Assembly: GCA_024762925.1 (NCBI GenBank)
Contig: JANTGM010000059.1
Location: 1-34,485, forward strand
Direction of reading: 5' to 3'
DNA length: 34,485 nt
DNA from: Kofleriaceae bacterium
GTDB lineage: Bacteria > Myxococcota_A > Polyangia > Haliangiales > Haliangiaceae
The notes beneath the pieces were generated by a model. That model made no database searches. It had not been told where the DNA came from and saw only the letters and a list, made by a program, of their open reading frames with translations. Every line of letters starts with the position of its first letter. Within the stretch, counting starts at the first letter, position 1. Shown in pieces: positions 1-7,656 of this stretch. Both the position numbers and the translations under genes were made by a program.

Positions 1-12
1 TAGGGACAAAAA

Positions 13-92
13 CTAGCTAACGCTTGCGAGCAAGCGTGGTGTTTCGCGCCTTCGGCGCTGTGGTCTGGTGTTCCACACCAGAAATTAGCTAG
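13..92. repeat. Cloverleaf-like cluster of three hairpins inside an outer stem
   Basis: Three short inverted repeats follow one another. They are CGCTTGC/GCAAGCG (21-27 and 30-36), GCGCC/GGCGC (46-50 and 54-58) and TCTGGTG/CACCAGA (64-70 and 76-82). An 8-base outer stem encloses all of them: CTAGCTAA at 13-20 pairs with TTAGCTAG at 85-92. The fold is a four-way junction about 80 nt long. It is not a tRNA, because the third arm lacks the T-loop and there is no anticodon arm of the right size. It lies upstream of the first gene and could be a structured intergenic repeat or the 3' end of a transcript entering from the left. The base pairing is seen directly; its function is unknown. Confidence 0.5.
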
Positions 93-215
93 CTAGTGTC
101 GAATTCAAAATTCTTGCTCGCGCTCGCTCGGCTTTTCGCCCTGTGGACGCCTAGCAAGACACTTTGGTTGCAAAAACTTCTTGATCCAAAAACGCTAAAT
201 AGGGAATCTCGCGCC

Positions 216-1034
216 ATGTTTCGCGCAACATCGATCCTCTTCGCAGTTTCTCTTCTTTTCTCCGCGTGTGTTGATGACAGTGAGGACGGGTCCGGCGCCG
301 GCGGCGACAACAATGGCCCAGCAGAGATTTGCGACAACAGCATCGATGATGACAACGATGGCATGTTCGACTGCTCCGACTCCGATTGCTCCTCCGAGCC
401 GGGCTGTGCTTTTGAAATCTGTGACAACGGCGATGATGACGACTTTGATGGGCTCATCGATTGTGACGATCCGTTTTGCTCTGCAGGCAGCAACTGCAGC
501 AATGGCGAGGTTTGCAACAACAATATCGACGACAATGGTGACAACCAAATCGATTGCGATGATGCAGGCTGCGTAGGCCACCCATCTTGTGGTGGTGTTA
601 CGGGCGAGAACTGCAGCAACAGCATCGACGATGATGGCGACAATCTCATCGACTGCCAGGACATCCAAGAGTGCCAAACGGCACCAAACTGCCAAGGCAA
701 TGGCGGAACTGAGAACTGCACCAATGGCATCGACGACGATGCCAACTCACTCACCGACTGCGACGACTTTGTCTGCTTGATGGACCCAGCGTGTCTTGGT
801 GGTGGTGGCGGTCTCGGTGGCGAAACCGACTGCTCCAATGGCATCGATGATGACAACAATGGCCAAACAGACTGCCAAGAGCTTCTCTGTCTTATCGACC
901 CGGCGTGTCTTGGTGGCGGCGGCGGCCTTGGTGGCGAGACCGACTGCTCCAATGGCATCGATGACGACAACAACGGGCAGACTGACTGTGAGGAGATTCT
1001 CTGTCTTCTCGATCCAGCTTGCCTGCCGTTCTAA
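216..1034 (+). CDS. Secreted lipoprotein with seven Cys/Asp-rich repeats
   Basis: A 272-residue protein predicted to be exported and lipidated. The N-terminus is a short hydrophobic signal ending in LFSAC, a lipobox-like site with Cys near residue 19. The rest is seven repeats of about 29-38 residues with the pattern C-x-N-x-I-D-D-D-x-[DN], then DC, then two more Cys. The Asp/Asn-rich loops resemble DxDxDG calcium-binding loops, and similar repeats are common in secreted Myxococcota proteins, so metal binding and disulfide stabilisation are likely but inferred. The last two repeats are an almost exact 114-base tandem duplication (795-908 and 909-1022) with a Gly-rich linker. The ATG at 216 is preferred over an upstream GTG at 96 in the same frame, because AGGGAA lies just before it and the signal peptide begins there. 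A terminator follows. Confidence 0.8.
   Translation: MFRATSILFAVSLLFSACVDDSEDGSGAGGDNNGPAEICDNSIDDDNDGMFDCSDSDCSSEPGCAFEICDNGDDDDFDGLIDCDDPFCSAGSNCSNGEVCNNNIDDNGDNQIDCDDAGCVGHPSCGGVTGENCSNSIDDDGDNLIDCQDIQECQTAPNCQGNGGTENCTNGIDDDANSLTDCDDFVCLMDPACLGGGGGLGGETDCSNGIDDDNNGQTDCQELLCLIDPACLGGGGGLGGETDCSNGIDDDNNGQTDCEEILCLLDPACLPF
795..1022 (+). repeat. Tandem 114-bp duplication within the Cys/Asp repeat gene
   Basis: Two units of exactly 114 bases encode LGGGGGLGGETDC followed by the Asp loop and the closing cysteines. They differ mainly at third codon positions and at a few residues near the end (QELLCLI versus EEILCLL). The duplication is younger than the other five repeats, which are more divergent. 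Confidence 0.85.
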
Positions 1035-1071
1035 GAATCGCTTGAGAGCCTAGCGAAGGTCTGAGAATGAG

Positions 1072-1102
1072 GCCCCGAGGAGTTCGGGGCTTTATTTGTT
1101 TT
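1072..1102 (+). terminator. Rho-independent terminator of the repeat lipoprotein
   Basis: The stem is GCCCCGA (1072-1078) with TCGGGGC (1084-1090) around a 5-base loop, followed by a T-rich tail at 1091-1102. It begins 37 bases after the stop codon of the upstream gene. Confidence 0.8.
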
Positions 1103-1112
1103 CGGGAGCATC

Positions 1113-1194
1113 GCGGTGCACCGCTTTGGAGTTGTGGCAGGGCTGTTCACGGCCTGTGGACTGGCTGTCCACACCACACGCCTAGGGTGCGTGT
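1113..1194. repeat. Cluster of hairpins upstream of the second lipoprotein
   Basis: The perfect palindrome GCGGTGCACCGC lies at 1113-1124. It is followed by the inverted repeats TGTGGAC/GTCCACA (1155-1161 and 1167-1173) and ACACGC/GCGTGT (1176-1181 and 1189-1194). The style is like the cluster at 13-92, but no shared sequence beyond short words is visible. Role unknown. Confidence 0.45.
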
Positions 1195-1302
1195 ACTGAC
1201 AGTCCATAGTAGGGGTTTTTGTCTTCCTAGAAGTCGGCACGGCCATTGCGATGGAGATCGGTCGAACCATCTAACAGTGCGCTACGCACAAAAGGAATGA
1301 CC

Positions 1303-2043
1303 ATGAAGAATACCGCGTTACTTGGACTTACTCTGGGACTTTTCGCGTCCACAGCTTGTGTGGCGGAGGAACCCGTGCTCGACGATGCAGAAGTACTTAC
1401 GGCACTTGCTTCGGCCACCACCACTGACGGCGAGGTTTGGAACTTTTATGAGGGCGAGCCAGGCGAGATTATTGTGCATGCCATCGCTGAAGAGGAGGAG
1501 TCGGCGTTTCAGAAGCTCGACCACGAAGAGATGGCCTATACTGAGCTCTTTGAAGAGCTGGCAGGCACATCTGCACCGAATGCATTGGTAGAGGCACAGC
1601 ATCGCTACGACACAATCGTCTTGAGCCCAGACGCATCCGATGCCGCCACGGACCAGAATGAGATTGGTGGTGAAATGCCACCAGATGATGGCATTGGTCG
1701 ACAAAGACAGGAGATTTCGGCAACGGGATATCAAGACTCGTACTGCTCTGGCTTTTGGGACTACTCCTACTGTTGGCCCTCGTTCTACGGCAGTCCATAC
1801 GTCCAGCGAAAGACCTACAGTATGTATGGTTTTGTTGGAGCCGTGAACAACACGGTGAACTTCAGAATGCGGCGCAAGTCGAGAAGCTGGTCGAGTTGGA
1901 GCACAGTCCTTAGTGGGCAGGCCCTTCCAGGGCAGGTGCACCATGTCTACTCAAAATACTTTGGAAGGCGTCAGCTGCGGCGGTGGGAGGTTACCGGAAA
2001 TGGTGGCAACCTTGTGCGCTTCTCGGTCTACGGAAGCGACTAG
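1303..2043 (+). CDS. Putative lipoprotein of unknown function
   Basis: A 246-residue protein that I do not recognise. It starts with a short signal peptide ending ASTAC (Cys19), consistent with a lipoprotein. An acidic, Glu-rich region of about 120 residues follows, then a C-terminal domain rich in Tyr, Trp, Ser and Arg with two Cys close together (SYCSGFWDYSYCW). The C-terminal half has the alternating look of a beta-rich secreted domain. The ATG at 1303 is chosen because AAGGA sits six bases before it and the signal peptide begins there. Two in-frame upstream starts (1246 and 1297) would add residues unlike a signal peptide. It follows the repeat lipoprotein on the same strand but is separated from it by a terminator, so it is probably transcribed separately. 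Confidence 0.7.
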   Translation: MKNTALLGLTLGLFASTACVAEEPVLDDAEVLTALASATTTDGEVWNFYEGEPGEIIVHAIAEEEESAFQKLDHEEMAYTELFEELAGTSAPNALVEAQHRYDTIVLSPDASDAATDQNEIGGEMPPDDGIGRQRQEISATGYQDSYCSGFWDYSYCWPSFYGSPYVQRKTYSMYGFVGAVNNTVNFRMRRKSRSWSSWSTVLSGQALPGQVHHVYSKYFGRRQLRRWEVTGNGGNLVRFSVYGSD

Positions 2044-2373
2044 GGGGCGTCCCTAGTTTCCGAGCCATAGCCACGCGCATGCTAGCTGGATCAACGCCAG
2101 GTAGTTCTTGGTGGAGAAGCCTCCGCGACTTCGTTTGCTGGCGAGGCGGGAAGAGGGAGTTTGCTGGCAAGCGACCGATGAACAACGAAGAAGACTGGCT
2201 GAGCCCGTCTGTCCAGCGGGCGAGAGGACGAGTGAGCGCGTTCTATCTTCATGAATCGCGCACGAGCTCGCAGGACGCCACTTGTCTACGACGTGCTTTT
2301 CGTTGGCAGGAGCGGCCATGGTGCGACCGTGTCAACGCGGGCATCGTCGCACCACTATGAGCAAAGAGCGGCG
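2044..2373. other. Intergenic region holding repeat copy A
   Basis: This 330-base gap separates two convergent genes. Apart from repeat copy A (2131-2270) and the hairpin at its right end, I see no convincing gene. Short open frames exist, but comparison with copy B argues against coding. Confidence 0.6.
2131..2270 (+). repeat. Dispersed structured repeat, copy A
   Basis: About 140 bases match the reverse complement of 34336-34477 with roughly ten substitutions and one 2-base indel, about 93% identity by hand alignment. Inside it GTTTGCTGG occurs twice and there is an imperfect GACTGGC hairpin. The differences fall mostly at first and second positions of the only shared open frame, so this is unlikely to be a conserved protein. 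It may be a MITE-like or REP-like intergenic element or a structured RNA. Confidence 0.8.
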
Positions 2374-2393
2374 CTAGAGGAAGCGCTCTTTGC
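2361..2393 (-). terminator. Hairpin spanning the stop codon of the HEAT-repeat gene
   Basis: A perfect 10-base inverted repeat, GCAAAGAGCG (2361-2370) and CGCTCTTTGC (2384-2393), encloses the stop codon at 2374-2376 of the minus-strand gene. No T-run follows on the minus strand, so it may protect the 3' end or be a weak terminator rather than a classical one. Confidence 0.45.
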
Positions 2394-4776
2394 CGCTCTC
2401 TTGCCACCACTCTTCCCAAAGCTTGCGCGTCTTGTCGCGCTCTTTCTTGGGAAGGTCGTGTCCATAGCCAAAGAACTCGCCAGTGATGTTGCGAAGCGTC
2501 TCCGAGGCATGTTTGCGAACCTCAGCATTTTTATGAGAGAGCCCATCGAGCATCCACTCGATTCGGTGCCGGCCTTGGTTGCTCTCCCACCACGAGCGCC
2601 ACTTGCGATTGCTGTTCCCGAGGTCTTGACCGGTTAGCTGGAAGAGTGCTCGGCGGCTCACCTCGGCAGCATCGCCCCCGCGGCTGTGCGCATCGATGAG
2701 GTCGGAGATGGCGGTGATGTCTGCAAGCTTTGTCAGCCCATCAGCGGCAACCTTCACTCTCGGGTTGTCTTCGCTGTGTAGTGCTTTGCGAGCAAATTCC
2801 AACGCCGTGTTCAGTTCTTTGTGCGGATATCCCTCTAGCGCTTCGACCGCCAGTGCACGAATACTCTCGTCGCCATCGAAGAGGCGCTCAACAAGCTCAT
2901 CAATGACGTTGCTCGGTCGTAGCTCGGCAGCGCAGAGTGTGGCGTAGTAGCGAACTTCGCGATCGGCATCACGCATTTTCTCTGCGAGAGCCGGGCCGCA
3001 TTTCGGCCCAATCTGCGTGACCAGGTCGAGAATCGGACCGTGTTCGGACGCTTGTAGTCGCTCGGCGTCTTCTTCGCGTGGACGGGTGAGTTTGCCTGGA
3101 AAGCCGAATTGCAGGTGTTCGATGACTTTGTCTTGCTTCTTGAGTGCCTCGGCAAAGGCCTTCTTTGAGGCTTTGGCCTTGCCGTTTTCGATGCGATCAA
3201 AGAGCTTGAGCATCGCCTCATCCGCAACCGGCAGCACTGCACTGCTCTCTGTTACCGCCTCGGTCTTGACCGTCTTATCAACCGCTTCGTCGATGTGTAC
3301 GGGTGGCACTGTCATCACTTCTGTCTTCTTCGTGTCGACAGTCGTCTCGGGCTTCTGCGAGGACTTGCCCTTCGCAGCACGCATCTTGGCAAGGATGCGG
3401 CTCACCGCATCTGCGGTTGCCGTACCTAGAGGAAGAAGTTCGGTCACGCGACCAACGGAGATGCCATGGTCGCGGTTGTGCCCGACAGCAATGGCAATGA
3501 GGCGGTCGCGCATGACGATGGGCAAGAGCAAGGCCGACTTTGGAACCTCGCCTCCTCCCAATGCTTCAAGCGCACTCTTGAGCTCGGGATCACTGGTCTC
3601 GAGACCGCCAACGCTAAAGGCCTTGCTGGCCACGACCTGCTTGAAGCGTGAAGGGACACTCAGAGGAATTCTGATCTTGCGAATCTCTTCGTTGTCGATT
3701 CCCGGTTTGCTCAGAGCAACACGGCCAACTGCATGGTCCGCTTTGATCGTGAAAAGTGAGGTGAAACGTGCTCGCTTGCGCATGGCACGTAGCAAGATCA
3801 CAAAGATCTCATCGCGATCATCAGTTGCACTCAGAAGCTTGCGAGCCTGGTCTGGAGTAATGGATGCGTAGGGATTCTCGTCGGCGTCGACTGGTGCCGG
3901 TGGCGCAGCTTCTACTTCAGGAGTCGGAGCAGGCTCGGGCTGAGCTTCGGTTTTGGTAGACGATTTCTCTTGGGGAGCTTCAGTCTGTGGCGCCCCTTCT
4001 GCGAGTTCCGCTGTGGCCTCCGCGTGCTCATGAAGTGAGTCCGTATTGAGCTCCATCGTTTGTCGGCGCGCTGGTTGTTCCGCTGGCGCTCGGGTCCCAC
4101 GTACGCGCTCACTTGTATCTGCGGGTTTTGTGGCCTCCGGTTCAATGGCGGTTGGAATGGCGTCGATCGTGGTGTCGGAAGCGCTTGGTGGTTGATCTTC
4201 AACGTGCGCCTCTGCTGCTTCTGCCGCAGCTACATCATCTTCTTCTGAAGGCGCTTCCCCGATCGTCACCGAAGGAACTTGCTTGGCAGCTGCACTCTCC
4301 GGTTCGGTACTTCGCTTGGCAAGAAGCTTGGTAAACCTCTCGTCAACTTCTCCTCCGAATAGTTCTGAGAACTTAACGCGGAACTGGTATTCGGGCACCA
4401 CCATTGGCTGCACGCTCATGTCGAGTTCGTCAGCTAGCCCTTCCAGGGTTTCGACGTCCACCGGATCGCAAACGAGAACACTCAACGCACGACCTTCTTG
4501 AGCGGCCGGCACAACCCGGTACTTCTTGGCCATGTCCTCATTGCAAACCCCGCGAAGCGCTTCCAAATCAACATCGCCGACGCCATTGGACTGTGGTGGA
4601 AGACCCGTTGCCAGGCTCAGATACTGCTGCAGCCGGTGATCATCGACAAGCTCCATTTCGAGCAAGACCGTATCGAGGCAGCCGCCATAGATGACTTGGC
4701 GCTGAAAGACATGTTCCATGCGGTGAACTCGAACGAGTCCATCGCGTACGAGCAGAGAACTGAGGCGAGAAGTCAT
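2374..4776 (-). CDS. GspE-N domain and HEAT-repeat protein
   Basis: An 800-residue protein of the type found in Myxococcota. Residues 1 to about 165 resemble the N-terminal domain of type II secretion and pilus ATPases (GspE-N/MshEN, a c-di-GMP-binding fold in some relatives), with the typical LARGVC-like and DPVDVETLEGL segments. Residues about 165-325 are a low-complexity Pro/Glu/Ala linker. Residues about 330-500 form a compact domain that could be GAF-like. Residues about 590-800 are alpha-helical HEAT-like repeats (DREVRYYATLCAAEL, DESIRALAVEALEGY, NAEVRKHASETLRNI). There is no ATPase domain, so it is not itself a secretion ATPase; a scaffold or regulatory role is an inference. It lies 39 bases downstream of the RDD gene and is probably the last gene of the rpsU operon. 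Confidence 0.75.
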   Translation of the reverse strand: MTSRLSSLLVRDGLVRVHRMEHVFQRQVIYGGCLDTVLLEMELVDDHRLQQYLSLATGLPPQSNGVGDVDLEALRGVCNEDMAKKYRVVPAAQEGRALSVLVCDPVDVETLEGLADELDMSVQPMVVPEYQFRVKFSELFGGEVDERFTKLLAKRSTEPESAAAKQVPSVTIGEAPSEEDDVAAAEAAEAHVEDQPPSASDTTIDAIPTAIEPEATKPADTSERVRGTRAPAEQPARRQTMELNTDSLHEHAEATAELAEGAPQTEAPQEKSSTKTEAQPEPAPTPEVEAAPPAPVDADENPYASITPDQARKLLSATDDRDEIFVILLRAMRKRARFTSLFTIKADHAVGRVALSKPGIDNEEIRKIRIPLSVPSRFKQVVASKAFSVGGLETSDPELKSALEALGGGEVPKSALLLPIVMRDRLIAIAVGHNRDHGISVGRVTELLPLGTATADAVSRILAKMRAAKGKSSQKPETTVDTKKTEVMTVPPVHIDEAVDKTVKTEAVTESSAVLPVADEAMLKLFDRIENGKAKASKKAFAEALKKQDKVIEHLQFGFPGKLTRPREEDAERLQASEHGPILDLVTQIGPKCGPALAEKMRDADREVRYYATLCAAELRPSNVIDELVERLFDGDESIRALAVEALEGYPHKELNTALEFARKALHSEDNPRVKVAADGLTKLADITAISDLIDAHSRGGDAAEVSRRALFQLTGQDLGNSNRKWRSWWESNQGRHRIEWMLDGLSHKNAEVRKHASETLRNITGEFFGYGHDLPKKERDKTRKLWEEWWQESGKERFL

Positions 4777-4815
4777 AGTGTCTTTGGGCCGGGCAAATCG
4801 TTACAACGCAAATCT

Positions 4816-5370
4816 TTACGATGGGTTCTTCACGACGTAGGTACCAGCGAGCCAGTCCTGAAGACCGCGCTTCTCGCTGTCGAAAGCAATCCAAATGAAT
4901 CCCAAGCCCAAGCTTGCGACGCTGAGCAGGTAGCCCGCGGTCCGCGCCAGCGCTCGAGGTGTGGATGGGTCATCGCCATAGACGTCAATGATACGCAACT
5001 TGAGCACGCGCATGCCCGGGGTGCGGCCCATGGAGATGTGAAAAATCATGCTGTAGGTGCAGGCGATCGCCAAGGTGAGTCCGATGGCTCCAAAAAGTGC
5101 AGGATTACCCGCAAGGAGGAGATCAAGCCAGAAATCGAGGCCTTGCACACGGCTTGAGGGGATGTGCAGGTCGGCGAGGGCGCTTGCAACTTTGCAGAGG
5201 ATGAGCGCGATGGGGATGATGATGGCTGCATCGATAAGCCCTGCTAGTGCCCGCGCCCAGAATCCCCCGACATAGAACTTGGGCGCAGCTCCGCGTGAGC
5301 TTCGGGCAGAGCGCGCTTGTGACCCTGCTCTGCTTCCCGCCTGCTGTGACGCCGCTTCGCTCTTCGTCAT
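4816..5370 (-). CDS. RDD family membrane protein
   Basis: A 184-residue integral membrane protein of the RDD family. A Ser/Ala/Arg-rich cytoplasmic N-terminus of about 30 residues precedes the domain, which begins GGFWARALAGLIDAAI and contains the family's Arg and Asp residues in the first helix. Three or four hydrophobic segments follow, with the loop SMGRTPGMRVLKLRIID typical of the family. The C-terminus GLQDWLAGTYVV is also characteristic. RDD proteins are linked to ion or small-molecule transport, but the substrate here cannot be told. It lies between rsmE (37 bases upstream) and the HEAT protein, on the same strand. Confidence 0.85.
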   Translation of the reverse strand: MTKSEAASQQAGSRAGSQARSARSSRGAAPKFYVGGFWARALAGLIDAAIIIPIALILCKVASALADLHIPSSRVQGLDFWLDLLLAGNPALFGAIGLTLAIACTYSMIFHISMGRTPGMRVLKLRIIDVYGDDPSTPRALARTAGYLLSVASLGLGFIWIAFDSEKRGLQDWLAGTYVVKNPS

Positions 5371-5407
5371 CTGGTTCCGCAGTTATACGGCGGGCCCTTG
5401 GTTCGAA

Positions 5408-6151
5408 TCAAATGCTGCCGACGTCACCGTATCGGAAGGCCAGAATGCTCGCGATTGCAATGCATGCGGTTTCGGCCCGCAGGACCCTGGGACCGAGGGA
5501 CACAGCCACAAAGCCCGCCTCTTCGGCACCACTGAGCTCGGCCGCGGAGAAGCCACCCTCAGGCCCGACAAGCACGACAGCGGAGGTAGGCTTTGCCTCA
5601 GGCAAGGCTTGAGCGAGCAATGGAGCAGCACCGCTAGCCTCGGGAATCAGTGAGAGCTCGGCAGCAGGCGGGGCAACGAGCAGTTCGGCGAGGCTCTGGA
5701 TTGGGGCAATCTGTGGTGGACGGGGATTGCGGCTTTGGCGGGCGGCTGCTTTGGTGATGGATTCGAAGCGGTCCAGGCGGCGTTTGGCCCGATCGCCCTT
5801 CAGGCGAACCACGGTTCGTTCGGTTGTGATAGGGCAAATGCGAGCGACGCCAAGCTCGACCATCTTGGTGATTGCCTGGTCCATGCGCTCGCCTTTGATT
5901 ATGGCCGGAACGATGGTGAGTGCGAAGCTCGCGACCCCAACCATGGTTGGCTCGTCCACCAAAAGTTCCGTGCTTCCGTCGTAGATCGAGACCACCTTCG
6001 CGTCGGCCCAACGCCCGTGTCCATCGAGCAGACACACCGAGGCACCCACCGTCTGGCGGCGCACGTGCACAAGGTAGTGATGCTCTTCATCGCGAATTGT
6101 GAGTGTGCCGGCAATGAGGGCATCAGGATCGACGAAGATGCGAACGCTCAA
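5408..6151 (-). CDS. rsmE: 16S rRNA (uridine-1498-N3) methyltransferase RsmE
   Basis: A SPOUT-family methyltransferase that methylates N3 of U1498 in 16S rRNA. An N-terminal PUA-like region begins VRIFVDPDAL, with the EEHHYLVHVRR segment. The C-terminal knot carries GPEGGFS and LGPRVLRAETA, the SAM-binding signatures of RsmE. The proposed start is the TTG at 6151, which overlaps the TGA stop of prmA (TTGA) and has GAGG eight bases upstream. A GTG at 6181 in the same frame would add ten residues not expected in the family. The overlap indicates translational coupling with prmA. Confidence 0.9.
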   Translation of the reverse strand: MSVRIFVDPDALIAGTLTIRDEEHHYLVHVRRQTVGASVCLLDGHGRWADAKVVSIYDGSTELLVDEPTMVGVASFALTIVPAIIKGERMDQAITKMVELGVARICPITTERTVVRLKGDRAKRRLDRFESITKAAARQSRNPRPPQIAPIQSLAELLVAPPAAELSLIPEASGAAPLLAQALPEAKPTSAVVLVGPEGGFSAAELSGAEEAGFVAVSLGPRVLRAETACIAIASILAFRYGDVGSI

Positions 6152-7056
6152 TCGCCCCGCCTCAGATGAGCCGAGCTCCACTCGGAGTTGAGTTTGGACT
6201 CGCGAATCGACACAAGCTCAACAACCGCACCTTCACAATAGAAGTCGACGAGTGGGCGAATTTGCGCCGTGAGAATCCCCGAGAGCAGAAGTGTTCCGCC
6301 CGGGAGAAGCCGTTCTAGTAGATCATCGCGCAAGCCTCGAAGGATGTGCGCTTGAATGTTGGCCAATACCAAAGGGAAGCGTGGTTTGACGTTGGCGAGG
6401 TCTGTGGTGCTTACTTCGATGCGGTCGCCAACCCCATTGGCATTGGCATTTTCCCGAGTGGCCTCGATGGAGAGTGGATCGATATCGGTTGCCGTGATGT
6501 GCGTTAGAGGCCAGTACTTAGCGGCCGCAATTGCGAGGATTCCCGAGCCTGTGCCGAGGTCGAACACGGTTTCCGGTGCGGGCAGTGCTCCCGAATCAAC
6601 CAAGTCCTGCATGGTCTCAAGAACCAATTGGGTGGAAGCATGGGCGCCCGTCCCAAAGGCCTGCCCAGGATCGAGGTGAATGGGAATGTCGGTCGCCAGC
6701 GGCTCGTGACTCTCCCAGCTTGGCACCACAAGAATCTGCCGAGTGAGTCGCGTGGTGTGGAAGAATTTCTTCCATGCGTCGCGCCAATCCTCTTCTGGTG
6801 CGAGATTGCCAGCACGCACTTTGTCGGCATCGACGAGCCACCCCTGCTCAGCAAGATCTCGAAGGCAGGCTCGAACATCTGCGAGGGTGGTCTCAAGTTT
6901 TGGTGGGTGCACCCAAAACACCACATGGCCTTTCCGAACCTGAACACCGCCTCTTGCAGCTGGCACTGCACTCACAAGCTGGGCCGCGAGGCCATCGGCT
7001 AGAGCCACCTTGGCTGGTACAACAACCTCAATCCACTCTTGCTCAGCTTCGTTCAC
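6148..7056 (-). CDS. prmA: Ribosomal protein L11 methyltransferase PrmA
   Basis: A class I SAM-dependent methyltransferase that modifies ribosomal protein L11. The N-terminal half is the substrate-recognition region with EEDWRDAWKKFF, followed by the hallmark DPGQAFGTGAHAST. Then come the SAM-binding motif FDLGTGSGILAIAAAK and the acidic D in ATDIDPLSIEATR. The ANIQAHIL segment replaces the usual ANIL motif. The GTG at 7056 is preferred because AGAGG lies five bases before it; a further GTG at 7083 would add nine residues. It follows rpsU by about 90 bases and overlaps rsmE, and the three probably form one translation-related transcription unit. Confidence 0.9.
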   Translation of the reverse strand: MNEAEQEWIEVVVPAKVALADGLAAQLVSAVPAARGGVQVRKGHVVFWVHPPKLETTLADVRACLRDLAEQGWLVDADKVRAGNLAPEEDWRDAWKKFFHTTRLTRQILVVPSWESHEPLATDIPIHLDPGQAFGTGAHASTQLVLETMQDLVDSGALPAPETVFDLGTGSGILAIAAAKYWPLTHITATDIDPLSIEATRENANANGVGDRIEVSTTDLANVKPRFPLVLANIQAHILRGLRDDLLERLLPGGTLLLSGILTAQIRPLVDFYCEGAVVELVSIRESKLNSEWSSAHLRRGD

Positions 7057-7148
7057 GAGAACCTCTGTTGTTTGCAGACACACGAAAGCCGCGCTCCGGG
7101 TGGCCGGGCACGGCTTGTGTCAATCAATCCGTATCGATGGTTGGGCGG

Positions 7149-7358
7149 CTAGCGATCGTCGCGGCGTGCTTCGCGGCGGATGCGCTTGCGTGCTTCGATT
7201 GCTTTGCGCTTGCGCTTGAGTGAAGGCTTCTCGTGAAAGCGGCGTCGCTTGACCTCTTGCAAAATGCCCTCTTTCGACATTTTCTGCTTAAGGATTTTCA
7301 TTGCCTTCTCAAGGCTATCGCGAACCTCAACCTCAACAGGTTTACCAAAGTTGTCCAT
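7149..7358 (-). CDS. rpsU: 30S ribosomal protein bS21
   Basis: A 69-residue, strongly basic protein that matches bS21 across its whole length. The sequence has the N-terminal VEVRDSLEKAMKILKQKMSKEG helix region (residues about 9-30) and the Arg/Lys-rich tail KRKAIEARKRIRREARR. It is a small-subunit protein near the anti-Shine-Dalgarno region and acts in initiation. It is the first gene of a probable operon with prmA and rsmE. The 298-base region upstream is shared with a divergent small gene and contains a perfect dyad that could serve either promoter. Confidence 0.93.
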   Translation of the reverse strand: MDNFGKPVEVEVRDSLEKAMKILKQKMSKEGILQEVKRRRFHEKPSLKRKRKAIEARKRIRREARRDDR

Positions 7359-7656
7359 AGGCGCACGGTCTACCCTACTGAGGGACTACAGATCAAGATA
7401 AGCTGTCATCCAGAGGCATGATCGTTGGCAATTCCAGCCAGGCTGGAACAGGTGATCCCGGAATTGGTTGGTCGGTCAACGAAGTGCGAAACGCAGGATT
7501 CGCAAAAGACGAATGGTTTCTTGGGGGTTTCGCACTCCAGCAAAGCCATACAGGAAGCTGAAGGAATTTTGTAAAATTACGCGTTGACTGGAATAGAGGT
7601 TGGCCCTAGAGTTCGAGTATTGGTTGGGATAACTAGCAACCACGAGGAGGTTGAGT
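7359..7656. promoter_or_regulatory. Divergent control region between rpsU and a small gene
   Basis: This 298-base gap carries the perfect inverted repeat TTCCAGCC-A-GGCTGGAA at 7432-7448. It is nested in a looser CAATTCC/GGAATTG pair (7429-7435 and 7460-7466). A second dyad, AATTTT-GT-AAAATT (7565-7578), lies five bases before the rightward -35 box. No gene is seen. The dyads are candidate protein-binding sites, but which gene they control is unknown. Confidence 0.45.
7584..7612 (+). promoter_or_regulatory. Sigma-70-type promoter of the small gene
   Basis: TTGACT at 7584-7589 and TAGAGT at 7607-7612 are separated by 17 bases. The likely start of transcription is near 7619, giving a leader of about 38 bases before the GTG start. 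Confidence 0.6.

Noticed and set aside
13-92. A tRNA gene suggested by the cloverleaf pairing
   Set aside because: The arms lack tRNA spacing, there is no T-loop consensus and the outer stem touches the first arm directly.
89-973. A minus-strand open frame opposite the Cys/Asp repeat gene, rich in Ser and Pro
   Set aside because: It is a repeat shadow of the plus-strand gene, which has a signal peptide and a consistent Cys/Asp pattern.
1983-2360. Small coding genes within repeat copies A and B
   Set aside because: The two copies differ by a 2-base indel upstream and mostly at first and second codon positions, so the shared frame shows no protein-level conservation.
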